This document shows, piece by piece, positions 14,701 to 29,700 of a stretch of 64,000 nucleotides of DNA. The position numbers were made by a program, and so were the translations under genes. Within the stretch, counting starts at the first letter, position 1, and every line of letters begins with the position of its first letter. The notes beneath the pieces are model-generated. The model saw nothing but the letters and a program-made list of their open reading frames with translations, ran no database searches and had not been told where the DNA came from. This stretch comes from Paralichthys olivaceus (taxonomy: Eukaryota; Chordata; Actinopteri; Pleuronectiformes; Paralichthyidae). The stretch lies in contig NC_091109.1 of the NCBI RefSeq assembly GCF_024713975.1, positions 20,181,760-20,245,759 on the forward strand. The letters run 5' to 3'.

Positions 14701-17700
14701 AGATGTTCTCTGTGGAGTAATATGCACACGCTGAGAATATGGTGAGTAAAAACATGTTGGAAGCAAGTAGCATGAGCTGTAAAAACAGAAATGATGCTCC
14801 CGTCGTGCAGAGCAGCAGATGGAGCGGAGACATCACAGGAGTTTGGGGCTCCTCAGGATCTGGACCGTTGCAGTGCACATTATAAGTAATGGCACTGCAG
14901 GGATCACGGTTATGAAGCAGGGAGAATAACATATGGCTGTTTCTCTGTTTGATTTTTACGTGTTTATTTTGAACCGATATGAAGAAATTGCTTCTGAATT
15001 CAGAATCAGAAACAAAGACGAACATGTGTCGTAGGTTATAAGCAGCAATTTACTCATTTGACACAATATCTGATTAAAGAAATTAAAGATTAGATTCTAG
15101 TTTTCTTTCTTCTCAACATCTATCTTACATTTCTCAATCTGCCGTTCGATTTGTCTTCTCCTTTCTTTTGCAACCTGGATTCATTGCTTTCTTTTCCTCT
15201 CTCTCTCATGTCCAACACATGCCAAGCCAAACACACGCTGCCCTGTGTAAATCCTGCAGATTAGACCAATTTACATGCTTTTCTGGAGTTTACCCAGACA
15301 TAAGAATCGAGTACCAGCCCACGTCCGACTCCCTCGACGAGAAAAAAATTACTCTCCAAACAACTTATGAAACAAACGATTGTCCATCTTGAAATGCGTA
15401 CCCACCTAAAAAAGGCTCTGCGTGCTTTTCTTTTGGCCGCATCGCTTAAACCACTTGAGCGATGAGAGGGATTTAATGTTAAAATAACAAGCCAATGAGC
15501 TTGACCTGGTTTTGACCTGACAAATGATGCTAACAGCTGCTGAGTGTTCTCGCTTGTTGTAGGACACTGGGGTCAAGGATCGGGGTCATGTCCTCCATGG
15601 GGTGAACCTGAACTGCAGTTTGACCCAGCTTAGCAACCGCTTCGCTAATGAACTCTCAGACGGACAGGATGCGAGAGGATGTCGTCTAAAGCAGCTTACA
15701 GTTGAAATCTAGATCATATCTGGTGATAAGGACTCATTTTTTCACTGTACTTTTCAGGAGATCACTTGGCAACCAAGGCAGCATAGATAGAAATAGAAAC
15801 AAGCACTAAATGGAAAGAAAGGGTAAAAAAAGAGCTGCAGCCAGGTAGCAGTAACTAATAGCTCTGAATTTATTCCAAGAAATCTTTGCCCTTTTTGCCA
15901 AAAGTACAAAAACACCTCTTTTCTTCATTCCACTGGATCTGTTCCTGGAAAGACAGACCTGTGTTTGCTACATCCAATTGAGAATATATTGTCCAGTAGC
16001 TACAGTAAAGACTGAATTAACGATACAGACTAAGAATGCATACCATGGTTCTCTTTATTGCCTTTTTGCAACAGACGTCAGATTAAAATTCTCCCACCAG
16101 GAGCTGTGGGTCGGAGAATAACCGAAACTGAATTTAAAGTAGTTACAGTAACATTCATCCATCCGTCTATTGCCAATTAGGGTGTTCCAGATGTCCCTCT
16201 CCCTGGCGACGCTTTCCAGCTCTTCCTCAGTGATCCCGGTGCGCTCCCAGGCCAGACGGGATTTGTAGTCCCTTCAGTGAGTTGTGGGTCTACCTCGTGG
16301 GTCTCCTACAAGTTGAACACGTCTGAGAAACCAACAAAAGGAAGGCTGCGCAGGTGGCACCCTGACGAGATCCCCGAATCACCTCAACATTCCGCTTTCA
16401 TCGTAAAGGAGCAGTGGTTCTCTTCCGAGCTCCCTCTGGATGTCTGAACTCCAAATCTCTATTTAAATTGAGATTTGAGTCTCGAGAGATTTAAACTAAA
16501 GATATGAAAAGCACAAGTGAGGTTGGACACTGAGATTTTGGTTGATGAGATCTACACTAACGAAAGAAAAAGCCTGGACCTCGGTTTGTGCACCTGGGCG
16601 TTGTCAGGGCGTCTGTTCCAAAGTCCTGTAGTCTATGAATAGAATGAAAATATTTTGTGAATAAACTAATTTTAAACTCTGAATAAGCACATTGCTCTCA
16701 GGTCATCCAGGTCATTCTCATCTGGGTCAGCCAGGCTGGTCAAGACGCTTCAAACAGTGGCAGCCATGCGGCGCCGGGGAAGCAGCCACACTTACTGTAA
16801 GTCAATGAATGGACCGGGCTGCAAGTGGATTGGCCGAGAGCCCGCTCCTCAAACTGTATTGAATAACTGGGACTGCAGAGCCAAAGCAGATGGTAGCACT
16901 CAGCCCGCCTCCGCCCTCCCTCTGCAGGAACAGTTTGGATAAGCTACACGAGTATCTTCACTGTGATGAACACAAACACGACAAACCTTAGCCTGACTGC
17001 TAAGCTTTGGCATCCATCAATGGAAAAAGGAGGAGAGGGATTTCTTCTTTTTTCGGGTTAAGGAGCTGATAGAGATGAAATTGAAACTCTCACAGCGCAG
17101 CGCTCAGTTGCAGATGTTCGTCCTTCAGTTGCACCTTTGTTCATTTGTTTTAGTTTTTCTTGCTCTGTCACGTTTGTCTTTTTTCATTTCTCCGTCTCTC
17201 TCTTTGTAACTCAAGCAGTTTTCCACTCCTTTTTATTCTTTAGTCGATTTGTCTTCTCCTCTGGCAGGAGCCATGACAAACCTTGGCTGTGTTAAAAGAT
17301 CCCAGTTGCTTTGTTGATTAAGTGGGAAAGAAGCTTTGCACCTTCCTCTCTGTTTAATTGGTGATTGATGGCTTCTGTCTTCCTCCTCCACGTTATCTCC
17401 TCTCCTCACTCTCGTCTTCCTCTGCTCTCTCTCTCTCTCTGCCCATTCATCAAATACATTTTCAATTGAGACAGAAGCTTTGCACCTTCTCTCCAGCTCT
17501 ACGTTGAAGTCTCGACATTGTGGCGGCAAACTGCCAAAAGCAGGCGGTGTTGTTTTGTTTTTTTTCCACCTTCCCATCATTCCTCTGACACCTCGGTCGG
17601 AGTGCAGTTTCTACAGCTGGTTAAACACAGCTTGGGGTAAGCCGAAACAACGTGCCGTTTACACGGAGCCTCATGACACCTGACCCCTGTGGACGTCCGC

Positions 17701-20700
17701 TATTACCAGCGGCCTCTTGCTGCCTTAATTAACTTAAAGGCATAGTGCTTTTTAAACGCTGTGGTAAAACGTTATTTATCCCCAGATCCGAAGGGTTAAG
17801 AGCAAAATTTAAAGGATGTGAAAAAAGAGGTTTATTTCCGTAGTAAATCTCAATTTCAATGTGACATTTGCCGCGTTGACATTTTAAATGCTTCTCGGAG
17901 GTTTTACCACTTGACCCGTGTCTCTTTATTTCTAATTTGAGTGACGAGGTTCAGTTGCGTTTTGTCTTCTTGTGTCAATGAGTAAAGATTTTCTGCACCA
18001 GCATATTTTCTCTGCTGCATAAAATCTCACTCCAGCTACAGAGGTTTTTTTTTTGTGTATTTGAGGTTTTTATTGGAAAAACAACTTTCAAATTTGCAAT
18101 GACGACTTTTAGAGAACATGTGACGTCCCTCGGTTGCTTTTGGCTTAATTGTCTCATCAGAGAAAATGTCTAATTCTACAACATGGTGGACCTATAGTGC
18201 TGCAGATGTTTATCTTCAGCTGTAACTCTGATACTCTATTGAAAAGTGACCTGCGTGTTTTAAAAAAACACTTTACAAAGGTGATACTGTTCTCCCGCTG
18301 ACGCCAAGATGGTGCCCCATATAGAGATGGAAGATAAGAAATCTACAGGAGCAGGGAGTTGGCGGCAGTGTGCGTGTGCATAGATGTATGTTTGTGTGCG
18401 TTTGTTGTTAGACGAGTGAAATCCTCGACCTTACCGACAAACCTATTCTGCTCTTTAGCTCAGCAGAGGAAAAAGACCCTGAGCAGTGACCCCAGTCTTG
18501 TCGGCTTTAATGGGCACAGGCCCGAGTTTTTAAATGGCTGGAGCAGCCTCGCACCAAAACAACTGGAAATCTGAACGGATGGTTTGAATTCCTAAAGATT
18601 CCTGAACTGTGTTTTCACCTCTGTTGTTGCCTAATTCAACATTTGAGCAGAAAGAAATGGTTCTTTTGGTGTAACACGACATGGGAGGAGTATGAAAAGT
18701 AGAGCAGGTGGGATATAAAGAAAGTTATTCAGGGGTTACGTGAACCGTCCAGTCTGTATTAAAGAAGAAATTCTAAGCAGCCAGTTCGTGTTGAGAAATA
18801 AGATTTAGTTTTAAAAAGTTCATGGACATAAATCATGACACTGCAAGTTTATTCTGCTCTGACCCAAAACGGGCCCTTTCCTCCCGGATGCTTCAATTAC
18901 ACTGTTGTCATTAGGAAGTCATATTATGCTCCTCTTCCACGGTCAGCTGGAGTCACACTGAGACCCCTAACTCCTTGTAAAAACCTACAGCAGTGCTGCT
19001 ACCATTAAACCTCAGTGTACTGTCAGCCAGTGTTTCCTGGCAGAGCTCTGTTTTTTCCAGAACGTATTAAGAACTGGGCAACGGTGGAAGATGTTTGTGA
19101 TGTCAAATTAAAGCCGTTCTGGAGACACGGAGCAAAAGATTTACACTTGAAGCAACACTATCCAAATGTTTTGCTGTAAAATAGCAGCTTCCAAATCAGT
19201 TTGATGTTTCCCGACTTTGAATAGAGAGAATGGAGCCACTTTCAACCCCACTTCTCGCCCTGAGGTCTGTTTATTGCTCTATGTAACTTTGGTGAGCAGG
19301 TATGATCTTTTAGAAGAAGAAGTATAACGCCAAACTGTAGAATTCCAGTTAACAAGACTTAGAAATTGTTAAAAACCTGCATTTATCACCAATATTTTTG
19401 AAATATGAAGCATTCTTAATGAGGTTTGGTGTACAGGGCTCAGGGCAAGAGATTATTTGACCCATTTACAGAGGAGGAACTTGATTAAAGAGCAACTTGA
19501 CTCCAAAAGTTCACGTATTTCACGGAGAGCTTTCCACTGTATACATTATCATGCATTAAGTGGACAGTAGTCTGTAAGACCACCGGCCGAGAGTAAGGCG
19601 GTCCGCCTCACTGAGAGAAAGTTCCCCAAAACCAATGTTGGATGAAATGCAAGAATTCGCTCTCTGCTGACCGCTGAGTCCCTCTCGCCCCAGTCCAGGC
19701 CTCACTTTACCTGTCACACATAAGGCCTCTGTTGTGCAGTGTGAGAGAGCGCTATAGAAAGAGAGGCCTTTTAAAACGCTGGACTAAGAAAGGATTTCTA
19801 TCTAGTAGTACTCTCACTGTTCAGCTTCTGTCCTCTGTCGTGTCTTTTGGGGCTATTGCGTAAATATAAACCCAGTTTTGGTTTAGGGTTTAGCCACTGG
19901 CAGACGATCGTCTGATCATCAAGAATTGAGCCGTGAAAGGAAATTGCAAAGCTGGAATCTCAAAATGAGGGACAGAGGAACACCAACCACCAGAAAGAAA
20001 AGGATGAACCCAACTAATGATTCCTAAATCCTGCCGGTAAACAGCGGGATACACTTTCACAGTACATCTGCACTGCTGTGATGTTGGTGATTGTTACTGT
20101 AAACACTGTTAACTTAGGGTAATTGAAATCAAAGAGAGCAATTAAGGACCCACACTCACAATGTTAAAAAAAAATGAATGACAAATTCCTGGATGAAAAC
20201 TTAACCTCCTCTGTCAGATTTTTAAGTTATACCCGGGGAAATTGCTGAAAATGTCAATGAAAATCTCATTGTCAAAGTTCTTCCATCATTCCACCCAAGT
20301 TTCCTGGAAATCTGTTTCATAGATTTTACGTAATCCTGCTGAAAAACAAACGAGCAGTAAAAACATGACCACCTTGCCGCAGGGACTGAACACACATCTT
20401 CACCACTGGTTTCCTGATCCCAGTCACTTCTCCCAGTGCAGTTGTCATCTTGGACACCTCTTAGCTGCAGAGTCAGATGCAAGTGAAGTCATAATAAAAC
20501 CCACAATCTGTGCAGTAATAAAACCCATCGCCTCACATCTGGGATTCCTGCTCGGTGGTTTCAATGCTGCAGCTGGCATCGGGACGCAGTGTGCACGACC
20601 TCGTTGAGCTACGGTGGGAACACAGAGTCATGTTTTTGGAGGAGAAATTGGCAGATTCACTCAAAGAAGTTGAATTTAAATTCTAAAGAGACGGTGGAAG

Positions 20701-23700
20701 TCTTTTTGCAGAAGGTTTATTTTCTGTCTCTGTCCTGCATAAGCCAGAAAAGCCTTGTCCGTCATTATCACTGGACACATGACGTTATTTAAACTATTAC
20801 AGTAGAAAGAATCAAACATTTAGGTGGACCTGTTAGGAAGCTAATGACAAAATACGCCCAGACTTCTATAATGAATACTTAAATACTTTATCTGTCTTAT
20901 CTGTTTTGTTTCTGAGTTCCTAAGTGACTGCCACCAAATCCACTTAACATTAGCTCTCCATCCATCTAGTCATCATTTCCTCATGGGGTCATATCTTATT
21001 TATTCTGGTTTGGCTACTGTGGAATTTCCCTCAAAATATTGAATGTTTAGGATTTGCTTTCCTTTGCCCGACGAGTTAATTGCATTTTCTTTTTATTTAT
21101 TTATTTTTCCACCCTGGGAACTAATAGCTCATGTCTGAATCAGAGTCAGACCCAGAGCACGATAATGAAGTCACCAGCTCTGGGTAAACGGGGGTCAACA
21201 GGGGACGCGGGCAGAGATTGGGCTGAGTCACCGACACTTTGTGGAGCAGCGCCGCTGAGCCGAGAGCATAATATGTCATAGAAAACAGATTGGTTATGAA
21301 ACGCTGCAGAAAGAATTTGGAAGTGATCGCTGGTGATGTAGCTGGCAACGGCAAATGAATGCCCGACAGGATTTCTTTTTTTCTTCTGAAGTCTGTAATG
21401 AATTCACGTTGCTGTGGATCTTGTTCTCAACAGCTGCATCAGTTGTTTATGTAACCACCCAGCGAATGAATGTGGAGCACACCTACTCAGCATCAACACA
21501 AAAAAAAAAGTTGTGTGCAACGAGGGAAACTCAAATGTCCCCGAGTGATACAATCGCAACGGTTTGAGCTGGAAATACCCTGAATAATCTCTCGTGGCCT
21601 TTCCGGTGGCGACTAATTGTCAAATGAAGTGTGTTGATAGCTTAAAAAAAAGATGTTTATCTACAGCATACAAGCATGAATTTAAATATTTGTGGATCCT
21701 GGCTCTGCTCCAGCATCGAGGATGGCAGGGTCTGAAACGGCTTATTCAGATTCCCATTAACCATCTGGTTTATCTCACCGTCAGTTGAAATTCAAGCGGC
21801 TGTAAAAGCTTTTTCCACTTTATGGGATAATCAGCTGGGCTGTGTTTTGCTGGTGTCCTGCTGTTGGCCTCAGAACATGAAGTCATGATGGCTCTTTATG
21901 ATCTTTATGAGATCTTGGCTGCAACAAACACATTTAATAAACTCTTGATATACGTATCGACCGTGTGTTTAGATGGAAAGCTTTTTTTTTTTTTAAGAGG
22001 TCAGACTCAGTTCAAAAGAAGCTGCAGCCCCTCGACGTTAAATCATTTTTTTTTTTTTTAGGATTTACCAAACAGAACAAGCTTTCTTTTATACGTCTGC
22101 TGTACATGAAAGCTGCTTTAACTTCCCACGTTGGAAACCTCATGTGGCAGCTCCACACATTTATTTGCATTTCTCAGCATATGAACGACTCCATTGTAAC
22201 TGTGCTACCCAAAAACTACAGTATACCAGGGGTGAATTTACAGTTATTTTACAGTCGTGAAGTATTTGTACATCAAAAACACAAGTTGAGGTTACGTGCC
22301 TTACTAGCTGCCTAACGTGCAGACTACTTCTTAAACTTCTTAAAGTTGCCGAACCTTTACAAAACCTACGCAACACAGTAGAGGAAAGAAACACTGAAAA
22401 ATATCATTATAGTCTCTTTTCAAATTGATGACAAACATAATTCTATTGACTTCGATCGCAGTGGAGACAGAAAAACAAACCCTCGTGGCGAAATAGAAAC
22501 AAAGATATGAGAAAATGATATTATGAAATCATTATTTCACAGAACCCCCTCTTTAAACAGTAGGCGACATTTTCCCATACAAATCATCCTGAGCACGTCC
22601 TCCCAGTACTCGTTTCCATGTGTGGCTCATTCGGTTCAGCTGCTGCATTAAGGTGCTTGCAACACAATGCAATCAGCGTTTCCCCACTGGAATGAGTAAT
22701 AATTGATGTGTTATCGACCACAAACTGCCTGTTTTGGATAAAACTCGCCTGCATCAGACTGAGCAGATCTGGTGTCTCTCTGACTTGGAGACTTTCTTTG
22801 TTTTTGTGCCCGCGCTGGAACAACCTGCCACAGGAGCTCAATCCTGAAGAGTCTGTTTCCTGTTAAATTTCATATTTGAATACCTTTTTTAATGGGGATG
22901 CTACTTTTAATATTTAAATTTTGCTGCATTAACTTTTGTGAAATAGTTGAATTACTCCTGTCTGAGCATCACATTCCTCACATACAGAGGAGTCACATGT
23001 GCAGGTGCTTCCTCATGACTTAATCTCACATTTCTACTTGAATGTGACAGCAGGAATGTTATCTTTTTTTTCTCTCTCTCTCTCTCTCCTTCATTGTTTT
23101 GTTTTCCCACTGGAGACGACAGAGTATGAAATATAAAGATAAGAAATGCAGCACGTTAAGAGAGAGAGGACTTCCTGCTTTTCACGATAGCAGACATCAC
23201 AAGAAAAATTCAGGGACAGTCAATATTTCAATATCAACCAGCAAGAGCTTAACTTTTAATGCAAGAAATTAGCAATTTCACATCTGTATTACGTCAGTGT
23301 TTGCCCTATTGTTTGTTTACCGGCTTTTCTTTTCCCCATTATTGCAATCTCTTTATTTTGTTTCGTGTGGAACTGGCTGTTATCTTGAGTGTTTGAGCTT
23401 TTTTTGCTATAACTTCTGGCAGATGTGTCCTCACACAAGTTCACAGTCCAACTCAATGTAGTTTTAAATCTTTATGAAAACAAGACAATCACACAAAGAG
23501 AGCAGCTGTGTGGGCGGCGGCAGCGTGTTTCTGCGTTACCACAGCCGCAGAGGATTTACCGCGTCACTCTGAGGTTTCGCATCTTTAAATGCTCGAATCA
23601 AGTTCATGACCCACTTGTTCTTGATCGTTGCTGCAACGTCGGCTGAGTGTGCTTGTGAGTGCTCGTAGTGCACGTGCACGTACGCAGAGGTGAAGGCTTA

Positions 23701-26700
23701 AGTTCCGTGGACGTGTTCCTGTGTCTGACGACCTGTGATGATTTGGAGTCAGAGATGATTGAGGTTTGGTTGGATTCCAGCCTCGGAGCCTCTCGTCATG
23801 TGTGGCAGCTCATTACAAACTGCTGTGCTCTGACTGACAGCCGAGGTTCTCCGGCCCAGTTAGACTTGTCCAAATAAAATCCATCACCACCTCATTATTA
23901 TGACCCACATTTCTGTCTTTCTCTTTTTCCCCTTTGTGATCAGACCTCAACTTCGAAAAAGTCTGAGCTAAACTCACAAGTTTGACAGTTGTGTTACACA
24001 CCCACCACACACGTTGTCTTTAGTCTGGAGAGGACGGAATGATGTGAGCGAAATATGGAAAACATCAGTGTTACCATCAGTAACCTCATCAATCCCATTC
24101 ACAGGTGTTAATGTGTTTATTACAGTCTTGATTTTGCTCTGACACTGAAGGACACACAAGGATTGTCTGTTTCTCATTTGGAAGGAGAGCAGGCACACAA
24201 CCACGAGACACCGTGTAAACAGAAACCGACAAACACACAACCTCATTCACCTGCAGCACAATGAACCCAATAACTCACATTTCTCTTTAATTTGGTTTCT
24301 TGTCCTTGTTTCTAATAAAATAGTGCAAACACGCATCATTGCATCATGGCTCCGCACCGAAATCATGTTGCATGTTCTCACATGCAACCAGAGCAGGGAG
24401 TTCACCTCACTGAAGTCAGTAATTCCTCAGTGACTCAAAGACTTGATCACCTGGCAGCATCTTGTACTTCATTCATGATACTTTGATGATAGCACTGTGA
24501 GCATTAGCTAGAGGACAAGTACTGGATCTCCTGAGCCTCCCTTCTTCTTCTCCGCTCTCTTTCTCATGCCCAGTTCCAGAGCAGGTGGTGCTCAGTCTCA
24601 GCCAAGCCTGATTACTCCGAGAAGTCCCACCCTGACTGGAATTACTCACAGCTGACGTCGTCCTGCGCTGACACGTTTCATATTGTTACAGCTTCATTCC
24701 CATTATTAATCCTGGTTTTATTAAATTGAAACTATCCCGTTAAGTGAAGCCAAATTCCTCCAACAAGATCAGCTGCTTGGTGACAGACACAGTTTGGCTC
24801 AGGGACGATGCAGCACACGGGACAAACAGTAAAGCTGCAGAGCTGCTGCACGATGAGAACTTGAGCGACATCTTTTAATTTCCATGGCAATCTGTCCAGC
24901 TGTTACGTCTCTGACCCAGAGGAGGAACATCTGCAGTGATGTCACTTTTGGACAAACACGACGAGGAGGGACGGGCCGAGCTGTGGGAATGTTGGCAGAA
25001 CTTCTCCCTCTGACAGCGGAGAAGACAAAAGCCTGCGTCTCGAGGTGAAACCAGTTACAGATTTCTGACTCCAGGATGTGACGTTTCCATTCTCGATCCT
25101 CTGGAAATGAGTTGAAGTTTATTTGTAAAATATCGACACATGTTTAAGCCGGCTTGGATTTCACTGCATCCACCGTCGCAGAGTCTGCAGCAGAGGCAGC
25201 TCTGAGTTTCAGCTCATGACGTGGCTCTCATCAGCTGTGGTGAAGGTTACGCAGCAGAAATGCACGTCACCGTTATGTATTTTAATTGCCGCAGTCTGTA
25301 GGGGTTTCAATCCTATTACTGCATGGGGGGGGGGCCCGCTTCCTGTTTGGCTTTGTCGCTCTCTCGCTCACACATACACACACACACCATGTGGTAAAGC
25401 CTAATTTACAGGAACTGCCACTGCGCAGCACGTGTGTACTAGTCGATGCTAATGCCTTCCAGATGCCCGCCGTCTATGCCCTCTGCACCTACGCACTATA
25501 ACAACAGGCGATTGTTGCAGGGGTCGTCCCACTAAGGAGAACCAGGTGTTGTGGGGACTGAGTCTGTGTGTTTGACCGAGAGAGGAGGAGAAAAGACGTG
25601 TTGTGCGAGGTGGGGATTCACAAAGCACTCGCGTGTCTGTCGGGGATATGATAACTGTGGCGTGCTGGAGAAAGTGGGTGACGGACAGATATAACGCAAA
25701 TGTGCATTCAGCCGTGCATGAGCGTATGATGACATGGGTGCAGGCATAAGACAGATGGAAGCTCCGTCTCGACCCTCTTGGGAAACTTTGATGTGGTGTG
25801 TGTGTGACCAAAGCAAAGATGCTTAGAGCTCATCAGTTTAAAGATCACGTGCCGTGGAAAAGAAATCTGGGAAATTGAGGCTCACCTGGTTGAACTCTTG
25901 CTGTTCAGACACAGCTCAGCGTGACCTCTCGGTCGAGCAGCAGCTTCCTTTGTTTTTCGACTTTTCATCTGTTTATTTTTCCTCATGTAAATGTGTCAGT
26001 AAGTCACTGACATTTATTTTCATCTCCCCCGTCCTCTAACACGGTTCCCACCCTGTTTCCTGCAGAGCGCGGTTCCCAGGGAGCCTTGGACCTTACAGAG
26101 CTGATCGGCGTCCCCCTCCCCCCCTCCGTCTCCTTTGTCACGGGTTTCGAGGGTTACCCCGCCTACAGCTTCGGACCGGACGCCAACGTGGGCCGCCTCA
26201 CAAAGTCGTTCATCCCCGACCCGTTCTACAATGACTTCGCCGTCACGGTCATAGCCAAACCCACCACACGGCAAGGTGGCGTGCTGTTCGCCATCACAGA
26301 TGCTTATCAAAAAGTAAGTCACGGGGATTGTGTTTAACTCCACTCACATATGTCTCTTCCCATTTTTAATTTTAACACCTTGTTGTTAAGATTGTGCACT
26401 TAGGTATAGCGTTGTCAGAAGTGGAGGATGGTTCCCAGAGGGTCGTGTTGTACTACACTGACCCAGGAACGACAGCTGGGACCCAGGAAGCAGCTTCCTT
26501 CAAAATGGGCGACCTGACGGGACGATGGGCGAGGTTTACCCTGACGGTGCAGGGGGCGGAGGTGGGTGGGGCTGTGCAACGTTCTTTTTCTTTGTCTGGG
26601 TGAAGAATGTTTGTGTGTCTCGTGACAGTTAATCATAATTGTACAGTTTCTACCTTTGGCTGCATCTCCTGATTTCTACACTTCATGTAAAGTTAGAAGA

Positions 26701-29700
26701 TGATGAGAGTTTTGCTCGTAAATTGATTCTCAGGTGCGTCTCTACATGGACTGTGAGGAATATCACCGGGTTGCCTTTACCAGGAGTCCGAAGCCACTGA
26801 CGTTCGAGGCCAGCTCCGGGATCTTTGTGGGAAACGCCGGGGGCACAGGCCTGGCGAAGTTTGTGGTGAGTCCGGACAGGGATTGGATTTACTAGAGAAG
26901 TTGTTCATGTGTGTGCACGTACAGCCTGTGTCCCGATTCGGGCGACACTGAAGGCGCCTCCGAGATTGGAAATGCAGCCTTCGAAGGATGCAGCCCCTGA
27001 GCTGCGACACTCCCGATCCTGTGTCCCACTTCTCTCACAACATCATCAGTTAAAAATGTCCTCTCCTGTGTCTCATAGAAGTTCTATGAATTCCCAGATT
27101 CTGATGCATTGGATAAACGAGTTGAGAGCAGATGTGGAACAGACAGACAAACGTGGCGTTTTGGGAGGTTTCCTATTTTACATTCGAGACATGAACACAA
27201 TAGTCTTTGTTGGCAGCTTTACGACCACCACAGGAGACGAGGGATGAATGACGGCTTGTGTTTATGAGCGCTGCCTCATCCTGCGAGACCACATAACTCA
27301 TATGTGATTTACATATTTGGTATGTAGACGACCGTCTCATCTTGAACGGCTTATACGATACGATGTATCTGCAAAGGTTTAGCAAGTGCAGCCAGAAAGG
27401 TGAGCTTCAAAGATGTTAAATCTAAATTCCGAAGTCTTAAAATGTGCAAATTCAGCAATTTAATTGAATTTTGATTGCATTTTCTTTCGCTTACCCCATG
27501 GCCAGTGGCTAAATTCAAAAAACGCGCGACCTGTGACCTTAAAAACTCGAACCAGGCCTCGTCTTCTTCCTGTTTATGCGTGAGTCCATGTGACGGAAAT
27601 AAGACGTTTTATTTGCCAGGACGATGGAAAGAAGTGGTTATCGCCAAGCAACTTTATTTTACTCAATAACATTTTAATGGAGGAGAGATTTAAAGAAGTG
27701 CAGGAGCTCGGCAGAGGGAGCGTGTGTGTTTATTCAGGAATCTCTCAGTCTCAGAGGGGGAGTGATTTTGTTCTGAAACAACCTAAAAAAAAATAAAGTT
27801 TTCTACGACGTACTGTGGTTTAACAGCAGCTCTGACAGATAAAGTTACCGACAAAAATGCAAGAAAAATATTCTTTAACAGAAGAATAGTGTCATGAATC
27901 AATTCAGGCCCGTTGTTACCGATATCTGTAACTCACAACCAGAAAACCAAGCAGACTGCGTCAACCAGAAAACCCAACATATAGCTCAGGCCGCCAGCGA
28001 GCCTGATGAGTAACATCAGGCTCTTTGTCCATCTTCTTCCTCCCAAAAAGCTCCATCACTTTTTACTGCTCCCTCTCCTCACACAAAGAGAGACCAGTAG
28101 TAAGTGTTGGTCTCCAGCTGTTCGGTGTTTGAACTGGCAGCTCCGTCTGAGATCCTCTTTCTCCACCCGGGGAGATCGGTTGCAGCCGTGCAGCAACAGC
28201 ATTTCCCTGCAGTCGAGCATGCAAACAAATGAGCTAAAATATCTCCTGCCACACGGACGTATTCACTCGTGTTCTTCTCTGCTTTGCTTAGCTTCCATGC
28301 TGGGTGCAGGGAAATGTTTGTGTATCTGCGAGGGAGCATTAGTGTGCAATGCATTTTACGAGTCCTCTGCTTCTCCCTCAGAAGCTCAATGTGTTTTTCT
28401 TACTCATAATGTCAAAAAAAATCACCCTGGGAATCTTATAAAAATGGCAGTTTGGATAAAATTGTGTTTTTGGCGCCAGTGTTTTTTCTCCACCTTTTAG
28501 TAAAACATTACTATATTGATTTTTTTTCTGGAATTAGCCATAAAAGATAATGAATGATGAGTATAATGAGGTTTAAACGTTAAATAACAGTGATTACGTT
28601 GTTATCAAATTAACTAGGGACGACTTGTGGTGAAGAGAGGCTACTTTTGTAAAACTTTTTATATATCACTTAACTTGTTGAGTTAAATGTGTGTTGTCCC
28701 TGGAGTCAGTGGTGATGACATGACGTGAGCTCTCTCTCAGTCAGTAGCTGCACACACAGAGCAGGAGTTTGCGGTCAGTAGTTAACCTTCATGTGAACAC
28801 TCGTCTGTGACACTCGTCTGTGTAAAGTTTGAAATTCACAGCAGCTATTCAGAATCGTCCACGTTTCAAACTGCATCTTGTTTGTAAAAGTTCTTTATTG
28901 TTGTTTATTCCTGTTAGAATCATCGACTGTAAATAAAGATGGACGACACACCTCCACTGCCTCATACTGTAAAAGAAATGAGTTTCGGAGTAGCGGGAGG
29001 AAGCGGGGACAGTGTCCTCCATCTTTATTTCCAGTTTGAGTTTGTGAACAGGTTTTAATGTTAGCAGCAACATGGTATTTTATCCTCTTGAGTCGCTGTG
29101 AATAACAATATCTGCTGTTCTCTAATGTCTCCTCACGTGTATTAGTTTCTGAAGGCTGAAGCTAGTTAGGATTCGGTCATCTGTATTATAAACGTGTCAC
29201 TCAAACATCTCGGCAACGTCACATCCACACTCGCTGACTTCAAGTGTTTATGTTCCTGCAATTAAAAAAGTTTGACAAACTGTCCTCCATCATTCATCCA
29301 TGATTCTGTGGTTTGACTTCAGGGCGAATTCACATCGTAAACGTGTTGAAGATTGTACGGCACAAACTTCTTTGTTTGCTGCACAAACACATGTCTCCGA
29401 TTTAGCCGCTACACCAACTCACATCCACCCACCCTCCCTCGCTCTTTCCCTCTAATCTCTCCATTTCTCACTCCTTCACCTCTGTTGAATTTGATCGTCC
29501 GTGTTTCCATTAAAAACAGGTGTTCGTCCTCTGGCCTGACGTCAATATCAATAAACTTGGCTGAAATTGCCTTTTGCCGATTTAATTAGAGGAGAGGTCC
29601 GCAGACTCTCAGATGTAGAGAACTGCTCAGTGTTGCACGTGTGAACAAGTTCGTGCAAGCACTTAATAATTGGGTTCACAGTTCTGTTAGAGATGCGACG

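Larger units (their letters stand above)
1236..26065 (+). other. col15a1 intron 2 (about 24.8 kb), no further gene recognised
   Basis: Large intron between the signal-peptide exon and the laminin-G exons. Open frames here are short and resemble no family I recognise on either strand. Identifiable content is limited to simple repeats ((GT)n about 2221-2238, (GA)n about 2699-2729, GAAT-rich 3050-3425, (GTTT)n about 6099-6127, poly-A about 9343-9362), a Tc1-like fragment (about 8401-8700) and a dispersed fish repeat (about 16148-16455). The first long intron of a matrix gene is a usual place for enhancers, but nothing in the sequence alone singles one out. Confidence 0.6.
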
